The position numbers were made by a program, and so were the translations under genes. Under the pieces are notes generated by a model. The model was not told the DNA's origin. It saw only the letters and a program-made list of their open reading frames with translations, and searched no databases. Shown piece after piece: positions 17,797-27,545 of a DNA stretch of 33,417 nt. The first letter of the stretch is position 1, and each line of letters begins with the position of its first letter. The stretch is from contig VGZQ01000033.1 of NCBI GenBank assembly GCA_016872535.1, forward strand, positions 1 through 33,417, read 5' to 3'. The stretch is from Rhodospirillales bacterium (GTDB taxonomy: Bacteria > Pseudomonadota > Alphaproteobacteria > Rhodospirillales > 2-12-FULL-67-15).

Positions 17797-18513
17797 TCAG
17801 CGGTCGTTTTCCTCTCCGGCCGCGTCGCTCTCGAACGCATAACCGGTTCCACGCACGGTGCGGATCACGTCCGCGCCGCCGAAGGCGTTCAGGGCCTTGC
17901 GCAGGCGCCGCACGTGGGCGTCGACCGTGCGCAATTCGACGTGAATGTCGCGGCCCCACACCCGGTCGAGAATCTGCTCGCGACCGAAGACCCGGCCGGG
18001 ATTCTCCATCAGGACGCGCAACAACCGGAACTCGGTCGGCCCGAGGTGGATATCGCGCCCTTGCCGGGCAACCCGGTGGCGGGCGAGGTCGAGCCGCACG
18101 CCGCCCGCTTCGATCACTTCCGCGTCCGTTCCGGGGCTCGCGCCGGTCCGGCGCAGAACGGCCCGAATGCGGGCGGCGAGTTCGCCCGGCGAAAACGGTT
18201 TGACCACGTAATCGTCGGCGCCGCTTTCCAACCCTTCGATCCGATCGGTTTCCTCGCCGCGCGCGGTCACCATGATGATCGGCATCGCCCGGGTTGCGTC
18301 GCGACGGCGCAGGCGGCGGCAGACTTCGACACCCGACAAGCCGGGGATCATCCAATCCAGCACCACCAGATCGGGCGGATTCTGTTCGACCGCCGCCAGC
18401 GCGGCATCGCCATCGGACGCGATCGTCACCGCGAATCCGTCGCGCGCGAGGTTGTAACGGAGCAGCTCGGCCAGCGCGGGATCATCCTCGACTACCAGGA
18501 TCGTCGGCGGCAT
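17797..18513 (-). CDS. phoB: Phosphate regulon response regulator PhoB
   Basis: The 238-residue OmpR/PhoB-type regulator has a receiver domain (acidic residues in VEDD, phospho-acceptor Asp53 in LVVLDWMIPG, conserved lysine in VVKPFSPGEL) and a winged-helix DNA-binding domain (LGPTEFRLLRVLMENPGRVF, VDAHVRRLRKALN, IRTVRGTGYAF). LDWMIPG and LGPTEFRLL are typical of PhoB. When phosphorylated by PhoR under phosphate limitation it binds Pho boxes; one lies upstream of pstB in this same transcription unit (20230-20247), so it probably activates its own operon. It follows phoU by 12 bp. Confidence 0.94.
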   Translation of the reverse strand: MPPTILVVEDDPALAELLRYNLARDGFAVTIASDGDAALAAVEQNPPDLVVLDWMIPGLSGVEVCRRLRRRDATRAMPIIMVTARGEETDRIEGLESGADDYVVKPFSPGELAARIRAVLRRTGASPGTDAEVIEAGGVRLDLARHRVARQGRDIHLGPTEFRLLRVLMENPGRVFGREQILDRVWGRDIHVELRTVDAHVRRLRKALNAFGGADVIRTVRGTGYAFESDAAGEENDR

Positions 18514-18525
18514 GGGCCCCGCCCG

Positions 18526-19251
18526 TCAGCGCGGCGCCGGCTTGGACGCGGACGCCATGCCTTCGGCGAATTCGGCGTTCGGGGGGCGTTTGCTTTCGGG
18601 CGCGGCGCCGCTCACCAGGTAGATCACGTTTTCGGCGATGGTGGTGACATGATCGCCGATGCGCTCGACGTTCTTGGCCGCGAACAGCAGATGGGTGCAG
18701 GCGGTGATGTTGCGGGGATCTTCCATCATGTAGGTGAGCAGTTCGCGAAAGAGGCCGGTGTACATGGCATCCGCGTCCTGGTCGCTGCGGCGGACGTCGT
18801 GCGCGCGCGCGATGTCGCGCGAAAGATAGGCGTCGAGGGCGTTGCGCAGCATCTCCAGCACGAGCCGGCCGAGGCGCGCCACGGTTTCCGCCGGCGCCAC
18901 CGACGGCGCCTGGGCCAGCGCCAGCGTGCGCTTGGCGATGTTGCGGGCGTAGTCGCCGATCCGTTCGATCGCGCCGCCGATCCGGAGCGCGGCGACCAGC
19001 ATGCGCAGGTCGTCGGCCATCGGCTGGCGCAGCGCGATCATCTTGATCACATCTCGGTCGAGTTCCTGCTCCAGGGCGTCGATCCGCTCGTCGGCAGCGA
19101 TGATCCGTTCCGCCTGCTCGACATCGCGGCGAAGCATGGCCTCGATGGCGGCGGCGAATTGGGCCTCGGCCAGGCCGCCCATTTCGGCGATAATCGCGTC
19201 GACTCGCTTGAGGTCCTGGTCGAAGGCCTTGACGATATGATCGGCCGTCAT
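18526..19251 (-). CDS. phoU: Phosphate signalling/transport accessory protein PhoU
   Basis: The 241-residue protein starts at the ATG at 19251 (MTADHIVKAF), with AGGAG 8 nt upstream; the frame is open further upstream only in the shadow of pstB. It is all-helical with two PhoU repeats, each carrying the metal-binding pattern: IERIGDYARNIAKRTL in the first half and VERIGDHVTTIAENVIYLV in the second. PhoU links the Pst transporter to PhoR and keeps the Pho response off when phosphate is plentiful. It sits between pstB and phoB, the standard order. Confidence 0.95.
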   Translation of the reverse strand: MTADHIVKAFDQDLKRVDAIIAEMGGLAEAQFAAAIEAMLRRDVEQAERIIAADERIDALEQELDRDVIKMIALRQPMADDLRMLVAALRIGGAIERIGDYARNIAKRTLALAQAPSVAPAETVARLGRLVLEMLRNALDAYLSRDIARAHDVRRSDQDADAMYTGLFRELLTYMMEDPRNITACTHLLFAAKNVERIGDHVTTIAENVIYLVSGAAPESKRPPNAEFAEGMASASKPAPR

Positions 19252-19292
19252 GAGGCGGTCTCCTTGCCGGTCCCGACCGTTCGCCGCCCGCG

Positions 19293-20117
19293 TCAGCCGA
19301 AGCGGCCGGTGATGTAACCCTGGGTGCGGGGCTCCCGGGGCGCGGTGAAGATGGCGTCGGTGGCGCCGTATTCTACCAGACGGCCGAGATACATGAACGC
19401 GGTATTGTCGGACACCCGCGCCGCCTGCTGCATGTTGTGGGTGACGAGAACGATGGTGTACGTCCCGCTCAGTTCGTCGATCAACTCCTCGATCCGCGCG
19501 GTGGCGATGGGATCGAGCGCGGAGCACGGCTCGTCCATCAGCAAAACCTCGGGATCGCCCGCGACCGCGCGGGCGATGCACAGGCGCTGCTGCTGGCCGC
19601 CCGACAGCCCGAGCGCATTGTCCGAAAGGCGATCCTTCACCTCGTTCCACAGCGCCGCCGCGTTGAGCGCGCGCTCGGCCGTTTCCGCCAGCACCCGGCG
19701 GTCCCGCACGCCATCGACGCGGAGCGGATAGATCACGTTTTCGAAGATCGACATCGGAAACGGATTGGGCTTTTGGAAGACCATGCCCATGCGTTTGCGA
19801 AGCGCGATCACGTCGGTATCGCGGGCGTAGATGTTGCGTCCGTCGACCCGGATTTCGCCCTCGATCTTGAGGCCGTCGATCAGGTCATTCATGCGGTTGA
19901 CCGAGCGCAGCAGCGTGGATTTGCCGCAGCCCGAGGGTCCGATCAGGGCGGTAACCAGGCCGCGCTCGACCGCAAAGGAGACGTCGAACAACGCCTGACT
20001 CTCGCCGTACCAGAGATTGAAGCCGATCATTTCCAGGTTCTGCCCCTGGCCGCCCGACAGCGGATGGCTGACCGTGGGGCCGAATTGGTTCTCCGACTCC
20101 GCAATCATGACATTCAT
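19293..20117 (-). CDS. pstB: Phosphate ABC transporter ATP-binding protein PstB
   Basis: The 274-residue ABC ATPase has Walker [11 protein letters not shown]-loop [17 protein letters not shown] (typical of PstB), signature [16 protein letters not shown], Walker [14 protein letters not shown] and the H-loop [20 protein letters not shown]. It would drive phosphate uptake with the PstCA channel and the PstS binding protein. None of those three genes lies upstream: the neighbour is phoR, 174 bp away. A Pho box in that gap indicates that pstB is the first gene of the pstB-phoU-phoB unit here. The N-terminal 28 residues before [11 protein letters not shown] are an extension of unknown role. Confidence 0.95.
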   Translation of the reverse strand: MNVMIAESENQFGPTVSHPLSGGQGQNLEMIGFNLWYGESQALFDVSFAVERGLVTALIGPSGCGKSTLLRSVNRMNDLIDGLKIEGEIRVDGRNIYARDTDVIALRKRMGMVFQKPNPFPMSIFENVIYPLRVDGVRDRRVLAETAERALNAAALWNEVKDRLSDNALGLSGGQQQRLCIARAVAGDPEVLLMDEPCSALDPIATARIEELIDELSGTYTIVLVTHNMQQAARVSDNTAFMYLGRLVEYGATDAIFTAPREPRTQGYITGRFG

Positions 20118-20229
20118 GAATAACTCTTTGAATCTAGTCGGATACGCACATCACGACAGGGGAAGAACCGTTTCCAGGGGGCGGAAGCCGCATCCTGCCG
20201 GATGAAAGCGACGGCCATGTGATCATCGC

Positions 20230-20247
20230 GTGACAGTTTGTTGACAT
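20230..20247 (-). promoter_or_regulatory. Pho box (PhoB binding site) upstream of pstB
   Basis: Read on the minus strand, ATGTCAACAAACTGTCAC contains two TGTCA direct repeats exactly 11 bp apart, as in the PhoB consensus (CTGTCAT, 4-nt AT-rich spacer, CTGTCAC); about 15 of 18 positions agree. It lies about 113 bp before the pstB start in the phoR-pstB gap. No clear -10 is visible downstream. Confidence 0.75.
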
Positions 20248-20291
20248 TCGCGCCGATGGCGTTCGCGGCGGCGGCACCCGCGTCGAATCGG

Positions 20292-21371
20292 TTACGAGGT
20301 TCGCCCATTCGCCGCTCCCGGCGTCGCGACGGGAACGTAGACCGTGAAGCGGCTTCCCTTGCCGAGCTGACTTTCGATCGCCAGCCGGCCGCGATGGCGT
20401 CCGATAATGTGCTTGACGATGGCGAGTCCGAGTCCGGTGCTGCCAAGAGCCTTGGCGCGCGCCTTGTCGACCCGATAAAAGCGCTCGGTCAGGCGCGGCA
20501 GCGCGTCGTGGGGGATACCGTCGCCTTCGTCGGCCACGCATGCGGCGACACCGGGCACGCCGCGGTCGGGGATACGGTCGACCGCGCGCAATGTGACGGC
20601 GATGCGTCCGCCGGCGCGGCCATAGCGGATGGCGTTCTCGATCAGGTTGCGGAAGACTTGCGCCAGCTGATCGGCGTCGCCGAGAACCGGCGGCACATCG
20701 GCGGGACAATCCAATTCGAGGCTCGCGCCGGTTTCCTTGGCGCGCACCGAAAGAAGATCCATGGCGCCGCGGGCCACCTTGCCGAGGTCGACCGCGTCGC
20801 GGGGCGGAATACGTTCCTCGACCTCGACCCGCGACAACGACAGCAGATCGTCGATCAGCCGGGCCATGCGCGCGGCTTCGGTGTGCATGATGTCGAGAAA
20901 ACGCCCGCGCGCCTCGGTGTCGTCCTTGGCCGGACCCTTGAGGGTTTCAATGAACCCGATCAGCGCCGCCAGCGGCGAGCGCAGTTCATGGGACGCATTG
21001 GCGATGAAATCGGCGCGCATCCGCTCGGCCATGCGGATAGCGGTCAGATCGTGCAAGGTGACGATCGCGGCGGGCTCGTCGGCACCGCGAACCCCGTCGC
21101 CGGCTATGGCGGCGGCAAACAGGCGATAGGTCGCCGCGCCGGGCACCGGAAGGAAAACCTCCGCCTCGCGCGCCGTCGCCCCCCGTAAAACGGCGTCGAC
21201 CGCCTCCAGCCCCGCCGGATGACGCAAGGTCACAGCGAAATCGTTGCCGATCATCGGACCGACGGAAAGTTCGCGCGCCGCCCGGTTGGCCGCGATCACC
21301 GACCGCCGCGAATTCACCAGCAGCACCGGATCGGGCATGCCGTCGAGGATGGCGATAACGAGGCCGTGCAT
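20292..21371 (-). CDS. phoR: Phosphate regulon sensor histidine kinase PhoR (no membrane segments)
   Basis: From the ATG at 21371 (MHGLVIAILDGMPDPVLLVN) the protein has 359 residues; a TTG at 21407 would add 12. A stop codon, that of the thioesterase gene, lies in frame 8 codons before the TTG, so no longer form is possible. A PAS domain (about 5-110) is followed by HisKA (ADFIANASHELRSPLAALIG with the phospho-accepting His) and HATPase_c (N-box QVFRNLIENAIRYG, GDGIP, RFYRVD, GSTGLGLAIVKHIIGRHRG). Most PhoR proteins begin with membrane helices; this one has none. It is 174 bp upstream of pstB, which with phoU and phoB supports the PhoR call. Neither start has a clear ribosome-binding site, so it may depend on translation of the thioesterase gene. 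Confidence 0.85.
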   Translation of the reverse strand: MHGLVIAILDGMPDPVLLVNSRRSVIAANRAARELSVGPMIGNDFAVTLRHPAGLEAVDAVLRGATAREAEVFLPVPGAATYRLFAAAIAGDGVRGADEPAAIVTLHDLTAIRMAERMRADFIANASHELRSPLAALIGFIETLKGPAKDDTEARGRFLDIMHTEAARMARLIDDLLSLSRVEVEERIPPRDAVDLGKVARGAMDLLSVRAKETGASLELDCPADVPPVLGDADQLAQVFRNLIENAIRYGRAGGRIAVTLRAVDRIPDRGVPGVAACVADEGDGIPHDALPRLTERFYRVDKARAKALGSTGLGLAIVKHIIGRHRGRLAIESQLGKGSRFTVYVPVATPGAANGRTS

Positions 21372-21428
21372 GGCCGAGAGGCTGCCAGAGTACGCCGCGC
21401 CCGGCAAGGCTTGGACGGCGGGGCTGGA

Positions 21429-21926
21429 CTAGCGGGTCGGAATTCGTACAGACCTCCCGGCTTCGGCCGGACGAGGCTGCACGCCTTGCCGGGCGGCGAG
21501 CGCGCGAATGCGCGCGAGCGCCGGCGCGGGAAACGGCGCCGCCCGGCGGGCGGTCATGTCCATGTGCAGGCCGAGAAACTCGTAGCTGGCGGCGACCTCG
21601 CCGTCGGCGGCGCGGAACATGCGGGAAAATCCGTGCAACCGCTTGTTGTCGTGATCGAGGATTTCGGTTTCGATTCGCATGCTGTCGCCGACGCGAAGCT
21701 CGCGCCGGTAGACGACGTGGGATTCGACGACGAAGAACGATCCGTTCTCGTCGCGCCGGTATGCTTCGCCGATACCGAGGACGTCGAGCAGCTTGTCGGT
21801 GGCGTGATCGAACGCGAGCACGTAGTAAGCGACGTTCATGTGACCGTTGTAGTCGATCCATTCCGGCCGCACGGTTTCCTCGTGCGGCACGAGCGGTGGC
21901 GACGATTCGGGCGCGGTCAACGGCAT
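21429..21926 (-). CDS. Hotdog-fold acyl-CoA thioesterase family protein
   Basis: The 165-residue protein has the 4HBT-type signature WIDYNGHMNVAYYVLAFDHA (about 23-42), followed by VVESHVVYRRELRVGDSMRI and LHMDMTARRAAPFP. The D-x-N-GHMN segment supplies the catalytic aspartate seen in YbgC/FcbC-like thioesterases. Sequence style recalls the betainyl-CoA thioesterase group of carnitine degradation, but no other carnitine gene is nearby, so I leave the substrate open. It lies directly upstream of phoR on the same strand (short gap, same frame) and is divergent from the glycosyltransferase operon. A link to phosphate metabolism is not evident. Confidence 0.8.
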   Translation of the reverse strand: MPLTAPESSPPLVPHEETVRPEWIDYNGHMNVAYYVLAFDHATDKLLDVLGIGEAYRRDENGSFFVVESHVVYRRELRVGDSMRIETEILDHDNKRLHGFSRMFRAADGEVAASYEFLGLHMDMTARRAAPFPAPALARIRALAARQGVQPRPAEAGRSVRIPTR

Positions 21927-22088
21927 TGCGACCTCTTTACCTTGGCGACCGCCGGATTATGACGACCGGATTCGCCGCCGCCCAGTGGCAAACGGTCAAC
22001 CCCATGATCCGACACGGGCATTACCCCTTGCCCCGGCCGCAGCCTCGGTGCGATAAGCGGGGCGCGGCGGGGGTTAAAGCCTCCGCCG

Positions 22089-22889
22089 ATGACCATGCAG
22101 ACGCCATCTCCCGCCCTCCCCGACCCTTCCGCTTCCGACGCGCGCCCGCCCGCCATCAGCGTCGTGGTGCCGCTGCTCAACGAAGCGGAAAACGTGGCGC
22201 CACTCGTCGCCGAAATTGTCCGGGCGCTCGTCGGCCGACCCGGTACCGAAATCGTATGCGTGGACGACGGCTCCGCCGACGATACGGCCGAACGGGTGCG
22301 GGCGGCGATGGCGGCGACGCCTTCCCTGCGCTTGGTGCGCCATGCGCGCCGCGCGGGCCAGAGCGCGGCCATCGTCACCGGCGTGCGGTTCGCGCGCGGC
22401 GATATCGTCGTCACCATTGACGGCGATGGCCAGAACGATCCCGCCGACATCCCGCGCCTGCTCGACGCCTGGCTCGCCGAAGCCGAACGCGACACCCTGA
22501 TGATCGTCGGCTGGCGCGCGCGGCGGCGCGATACCGCGATCAAGCGTCTTTCGTCCCGTATCGCCAATGCGGTGCGCGCGCGCGCGCTCGGCGACGAAAC
22601 GCCCGACACCGGCTGCGGCCTGAAAGTCTTTTCGCGCGCGGCTTTTCTCGCCCTTCCCGCGTTTAACCACATGCACCGTTTTCTTCCTGCTCTCATGCGC
22701 CGCGCGGGTGGGCGTGTCCGATCCATTCCCGTCAACCATCGCCCGCGCCGGCGCGGGCGATCCAATTACGGAACCTGGGACCGGTTGTGGGCCGGATTGC
22801 TCGACCTCGCGGGGGTAGCGTGGCTTAACCGGCGGCGTCTTGTTGCCGACGCGCGCGAGGACTTGCGCCCGGGAGAATCGCGCCCGTGA
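22089..22889 (+). CDS. GT2 glycosyltransferase (dolichol-phosphate mannosyltransferase-like)
   Basis: The 266-residue cytoplasmic-face enzyme has the GT-A start AISVVVPLLNEAENVAPLVA, EIVCVDDGSADDTAE, AGQSAAIVTGVRFARGDIVV, the DGDGQNDPADIPRLL metal-binding region (DxD-like) and TGCGLKVFSRAAFLALPAFN with HMHRFLPALMRRAG. It resembles polyprenyl-phosphate glycosyltransferases (ArnC/DPM type) that make a lipid-linked sugar for a periplasmic GT-C enzyme. Exactly such an enzyme (23629-25296) is two genes downstream, and all three genes overlap by 4 bp, so they probably work together. No TM pair follows the catalytic domain. The start at 22089 has no clear ribosome-binding site; ATG 22095 is an alternative. 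Confidence 0.88.
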   Translation: MTMQTPSPALPDPSASDARPPAISVVVPLLNEAENVAPLVAEIVRALVGRPGTEIVCVDDGSADDTAERVRAAMAATPSLRLVRHARRAGQSAAIVTGVRFARGDIVVTIDGDGQNDPADIPRLLDAWLAEAERDTLMIVGWRARRRDTAIKRLSSRIANAVRARALGDETPDTGCGLKVFSRAAFLALPAFNHMHRFLPALMRRAGGRVRSIPVNHRPRRRGRSNYGTWDRLWAGLLDLAGVAWLNRRRLVADAREDLRPGESRP

Positions 22890-23632
22890 GTTCCCGCCCC
22901 ACCAGCGGTCGGCTCGTGCTGCGCAGCGCGGCCTTGTTCCTGTCGCTCGTCCTCGTCGGCGCGGCGCTGCACGTTTCGGGACTCGCGGGCATGCTCGACG
23001 AAAAATGGATCGATGCCTACGTGCGCGGCCAGGGCCTGCGCGGCGAAGCGTTGTTCGTCGCCGCGGGCGCCATGTTCGTTGCCGTCGGCCTCCCTCGCCA
23101 GGTCGTCGCCTTCCTCGCCGGTTATGCGTTCGGGTTCGCGATCGGTAGCGCGCTCGCGCTGCTCGCGGCCGCGCTTGGCTGCGTCGCGGCGTTCGCCTAT
23201 GCGCGGCTGTTCGGACGCGAATTGGTGGCGGCGCGGTTTCCGGCACGGGTGCGCCGGATCGACGACTTTCTCGCCGAGCATCCGTTTACCATGACGCTAC
23301 TGATCCGTTTTCTGCCGATCGGCAGCAACCTGATCACCAACCTTGCCGCCGGGGTGTCGCGCGTGCCGTTCGCGCCGTTCGTGGCCGGATCCGCCGTCGG
23401 CTACATCCCGCAAACCGTCGTGTTTGCGTTGGTCGGCAGCGGCGTCGCCGTCGATCTCGCCTCGCGCGTGATTTTGGGGGCGGTGCTGTTCGCGGCGTCG
23501 GGCGTGCTCGGCGTCTATCTCTACCGCCGCCATCACGGGACCAAGACCCTCGGCGACGAGCTGGAGCGCGATCTCGATCCCGATTCGGCCGACGCCGCGG
23601 GCGCGGACCGCAGGAACGGGGCAAAACCATGA
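22886..23632 (+). CDS. VTT/TMEM64 (TVP38, DedA-like) membrane protein
   Basis: The 248-residue polytopic protein starts at a GTG overlapping the previous stop by 4 bp (GTGA). After an N-terminal TM helix (LVLRSAALFLSLVLVGAALH) comes the VTT core: FVAVGLPRQVVAFLAGYAFG, LLAAALGCVAAFAYARLFGR, LLIRFLPIGSNLITNLAAGV and FVAGSAVGYIPQTVVFALVG, matching the re-entrant-loop and arginine pattern of the family. Members are linked to lipid scrambling or flipping, including undecaprenyl phosphate and phospholipids. Between a polyprenyl-phosphate sugar transferase and an ArnT-like enzyme, a role in moving the lipid-linked sugar or recycling its carrier is a reasonable inference. The C-terminal 35 residues are polar and cytosolic in appearance. 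Confidence 0.85.
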   Translation: MSSRPTSGRLVLRSAALFLSLVLVGAALHVSGLAGMLDEKWIDAYVRGQGLRGEALFVAAGAMFVAVGLPRQVVAFLAGYAFGFAIGSALALLAAALGCVAAFAYARLFGRELVAARFPARVRRIDDFLAEHPFTMTLLIRFLPIGSNLITNLAAGVSRVPFAPFVAGSAVGYIPQTVVFALVGSGVAVDLASRVILGAVLFAASGVLGVYLYRRHHGTKTLGDELERDLDPDSADAAGADRRNGAKP

Positions 23633-25296
23633 TGCCGCGCGGATCGTTTCCGGTGACCCTCGCTTGGGCGGGCGGTTGGCTCGCCGTGGTCGCGGCCGGA
23701 ATAGCGCTGCGCCCGCACCTGCCGGTGGACGAAACCCGCTATCTCGCCGTCGCCTGGGAAATGTGGCGCGATCGCGGTTTTCTCGTGCCCCACCTCAACG
23801 GCGAGACCTACAGTCACAAGCCGCCGCTGCTGTTCTGGCTGATGCACCTCGGCTGGGGCATCTTCGGCGTCAACGACTGGACGCCGCGCTTGGTCGCACC
23901 GTTGTTCGGGCTTGGCACGCTCGTGCTCACGGCCGCGCTCGCGGCCCGCCTGTGGCCGGAAGACGCGCGCGCCGTGCGGCTCGCGCCCGCGCTTCTGTTC
24001 GGTTCCGCTTTTTTCGCCCTGTTCACCACTCTCACCATGTTTGATTTGATGCTCGCGTTTTTCGCGGTGCTCGGTCTGCTCGGCCTAGCGATCGCGGCCG
24101 AAGGCCGCTGGGGCCGCGGCATGGCGATATGCGGCATTGCGCTCGGTCTCGGCGTCCTCGCGAAAGGCCCCGCGATTCTTCTGCACGTTCTGCCCGCCGC
24201 CCTCGCCGCGCCCTGGTGGGCGCCCAATCTTGCTGGTGCGCGGCTTCCGCACTGGGGTCGGTGGTATGCCGGCGTTTTCGGCGCGGTGCTGCTCGGAGCG
24301 GCGATTGGGCTCGCCTGGGCGATCCCGGCGGCGATCGCCGGCGGGCCGGAGTTCGCCCGCGAGTTGTTTATCGGCCAATCGGCGGGGCGCATGGTCGAAT
24401 CGTTCGCTCACAAGCGCCCGGTCTGGTGGTATGCCGCGTGGCTGCCCGTCCTGCTGCTGCCGTGGACGTTATGGCCGCTTCCTTGGCGCGCGGTCAGGCG
24501 CGCCGGATCCGCCGCCCCCATCGGCGGCGATGGCGGGATTCGCCTCACCCTGATCTGGCTCGCCGCCGCGTTCGTTGCGTTCTCGTTCATCAGCGGCAAG
24601 CAGCTGCATTATCTCCTGCCCGAGTTTCCGGCGCTCGCCCTGTTCGTCGCGCGGCTCGCGTCGGGTTCCGCCGCCGCGCCGGCGACAAGTCTTGGGCGGT
24701 TCGGGGCGGGGGCGCCGGCGCTCGTCCTCTTCGCCATCGCCTTCATCGCCGGTCTTCTGCCCATCCTGCCCGGAACCGGCAAGCTTCTCGCCAGGCTCGC
24801 CGGCGTCGAATTCTTCTGGATGGCGCTGCCGGCCCTCGCCGCGCTCATAACCGCGATATTCGCGTGGCGCCGGCGCCCGACCGCGCCCGAAACCACGGTC
24901 GGGACCGGCGCGGCCTTGATGGCGCTGCTGGTGGTCGCGGTGCATCTGGCGGCGCACCCGATGCTCGCCCAAGCGCACGATCTTTCCGCGACCGCCCGGC
25001 GCCTGAAGGCCTGGGAGGACGCCGGCGAGGCGATCGCCCATGTCGCCAAGTACCACGGCCAGTTCCATTTCGCCGGGCGCTTGGAAAAACCCATCGCCGT
25101 CATCGGTCTCAACGACAGGGACTCCGGCGATTGGCTCGCTGCCCACGCCCGGGGCAAGGTGGTTTCCTACCGCGACCGGCTGCCGTCCGCGGGCGAGCCC
25201 CAGCCGCTTTCAGCCGATCCGTTTCGCGACGGCTGGGTGGTGGTCTGGGACCGCGACCAGCTTGCCCGGCACCCCCGTTCGGTCTACCGCGATTAA
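23629..25296 (+). CDS. ArnT-like GT-C glycosyltransferase (PMT_2 family)
   Basis: The 555-residue membrane protein starts at an ATG overlapping the previous stop by 4 bp (ATGA). The first periplasmic loop holds HLPVDETRYLAVAWEMWRDR, with the D-E pair that is catalytic in GT-C enzymes, then LNGETYSHKPPLLFWLMHLG. About 11-12 TM helices follow, and FISGKQLHYLLPEFPALALF matches the ArnT/PMT_2 pattern. A soluble C-terminal part (about 460-555) ends in SVYRD. Such enzymes transfer a sugar from a polyprenyl-phosphate donor to lipid A or another envelope acceptor. Genes for aminoarabinose synthesis (arnA/B/D) are absent here, so the sugar is unknown. Confidence 0.88.
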   Translation: MMPRGSFPVTLAWAGGWLAVVAAGIALRPHLPVDETRYLAVAWEMWRDRGFLVPHLNGETYSHKPPLLFWLMHLGWGIFGVNDWTPRLVAPLFGLGTLVLTAALAARLWPEDARAVRLAPALLFGSAFFALFTTLTMFDLMLAFFAVLGLLGLAIAAEGRWGRGMAICGIALGLGVLAKGPAILLHVLPAALAAPWWAPNLAGARLPHWGRWYAGVFGAVLLGAAIGLAWAIPAAIAGGPEFARELFIGQSAGRMVESFAHKRPVWWYAAWLPVLLLPWTLWPLPWRAVRRAGSAAPIGGDGGIRLTLIWLAAAFVAFSFISGKQLHYLLPEFPALALFVARLASGSAAAPATSLGRFGAGAPALVLFAIAFIAGLLPILPGTGKLLARLAGVEFFWMALPALAALITAIFAWRRRPTAPETTVGTGAALMALLVVAVHLAAHPMLAQAHDLSATARRLKAWEDAGEAIAHVAKYHGQFHFAGRLEKPIAVIGLNDRDSGDWLAAHARGKVVSYRDRLPSAGEPQPLSADPFRDGWVVVWDRDQLARHPRSVYRD

Positions 25297-25328
25297 TAAC
25301 CTTTCCCGAAATTGGCCGGCCTTTGCGC

Positions 25329-25385
25329 TTGACAGAGGGCCTCCGGCTCATTAAATCGCTGGCACTCGATATGGGTGAGTGCTAG
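25329..25385 (+). promoter_or_regulatory. groESL promoter with CIRCE operator
   Basis: TTGACA (25329-25334) and TAAATC (25352-25357) form a sigma-70-type promoter with 17-nt spacing. Directly downstream, CTGGCACTC-N9-GAGTGCTAG (25359-25385) is a CIRCE element with one mismatch between its arms, the binding site of the HrcA repressor. Overlap of the operator with the transcription start is the usual arrangement, so groESL should be repressed by HrcA and induced on heat shock. GAGTGC ends about 50 nt before groES. Confidence 0.92.
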
Positions 25386-25414
25386 CAGCACTTTAACCTA
25401 TTGTAAACAAATGA

Positions 25415-27430
<2,016 letters not shown>

Positions 27431-27453
27431 GCCGTCCAGCGATTGCTCAAGGA

Positions 27454-27488
27454 GAAGCCGCCCGGCGACGGGCGGCTTCTTTATTTTG
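27454..27488 (+). terminator. Rho-independent terminator of groESL
   Basis: A perfect 10-bp stem (GAAGCCGCCC 27454-27463, GGGCGGCTTC 27470-27479) with a 6-nt loop is followed by TTTATTTT. It lies 23 nt after the groEL stop codon. Confidence 0.92.
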
Positions 27489-27545
27489 GCCCGCGTTGCC
27501 GCCCGGACTGGAACCCTTTAGGGTTTACGCGACTTTATTTTCGCC

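Noticed and set aside
17914-19317. 467-codon plus-strand frame opposite phoB and phoU
   Set aside because: It is antisense to two certain genes and has shadow-type composition.
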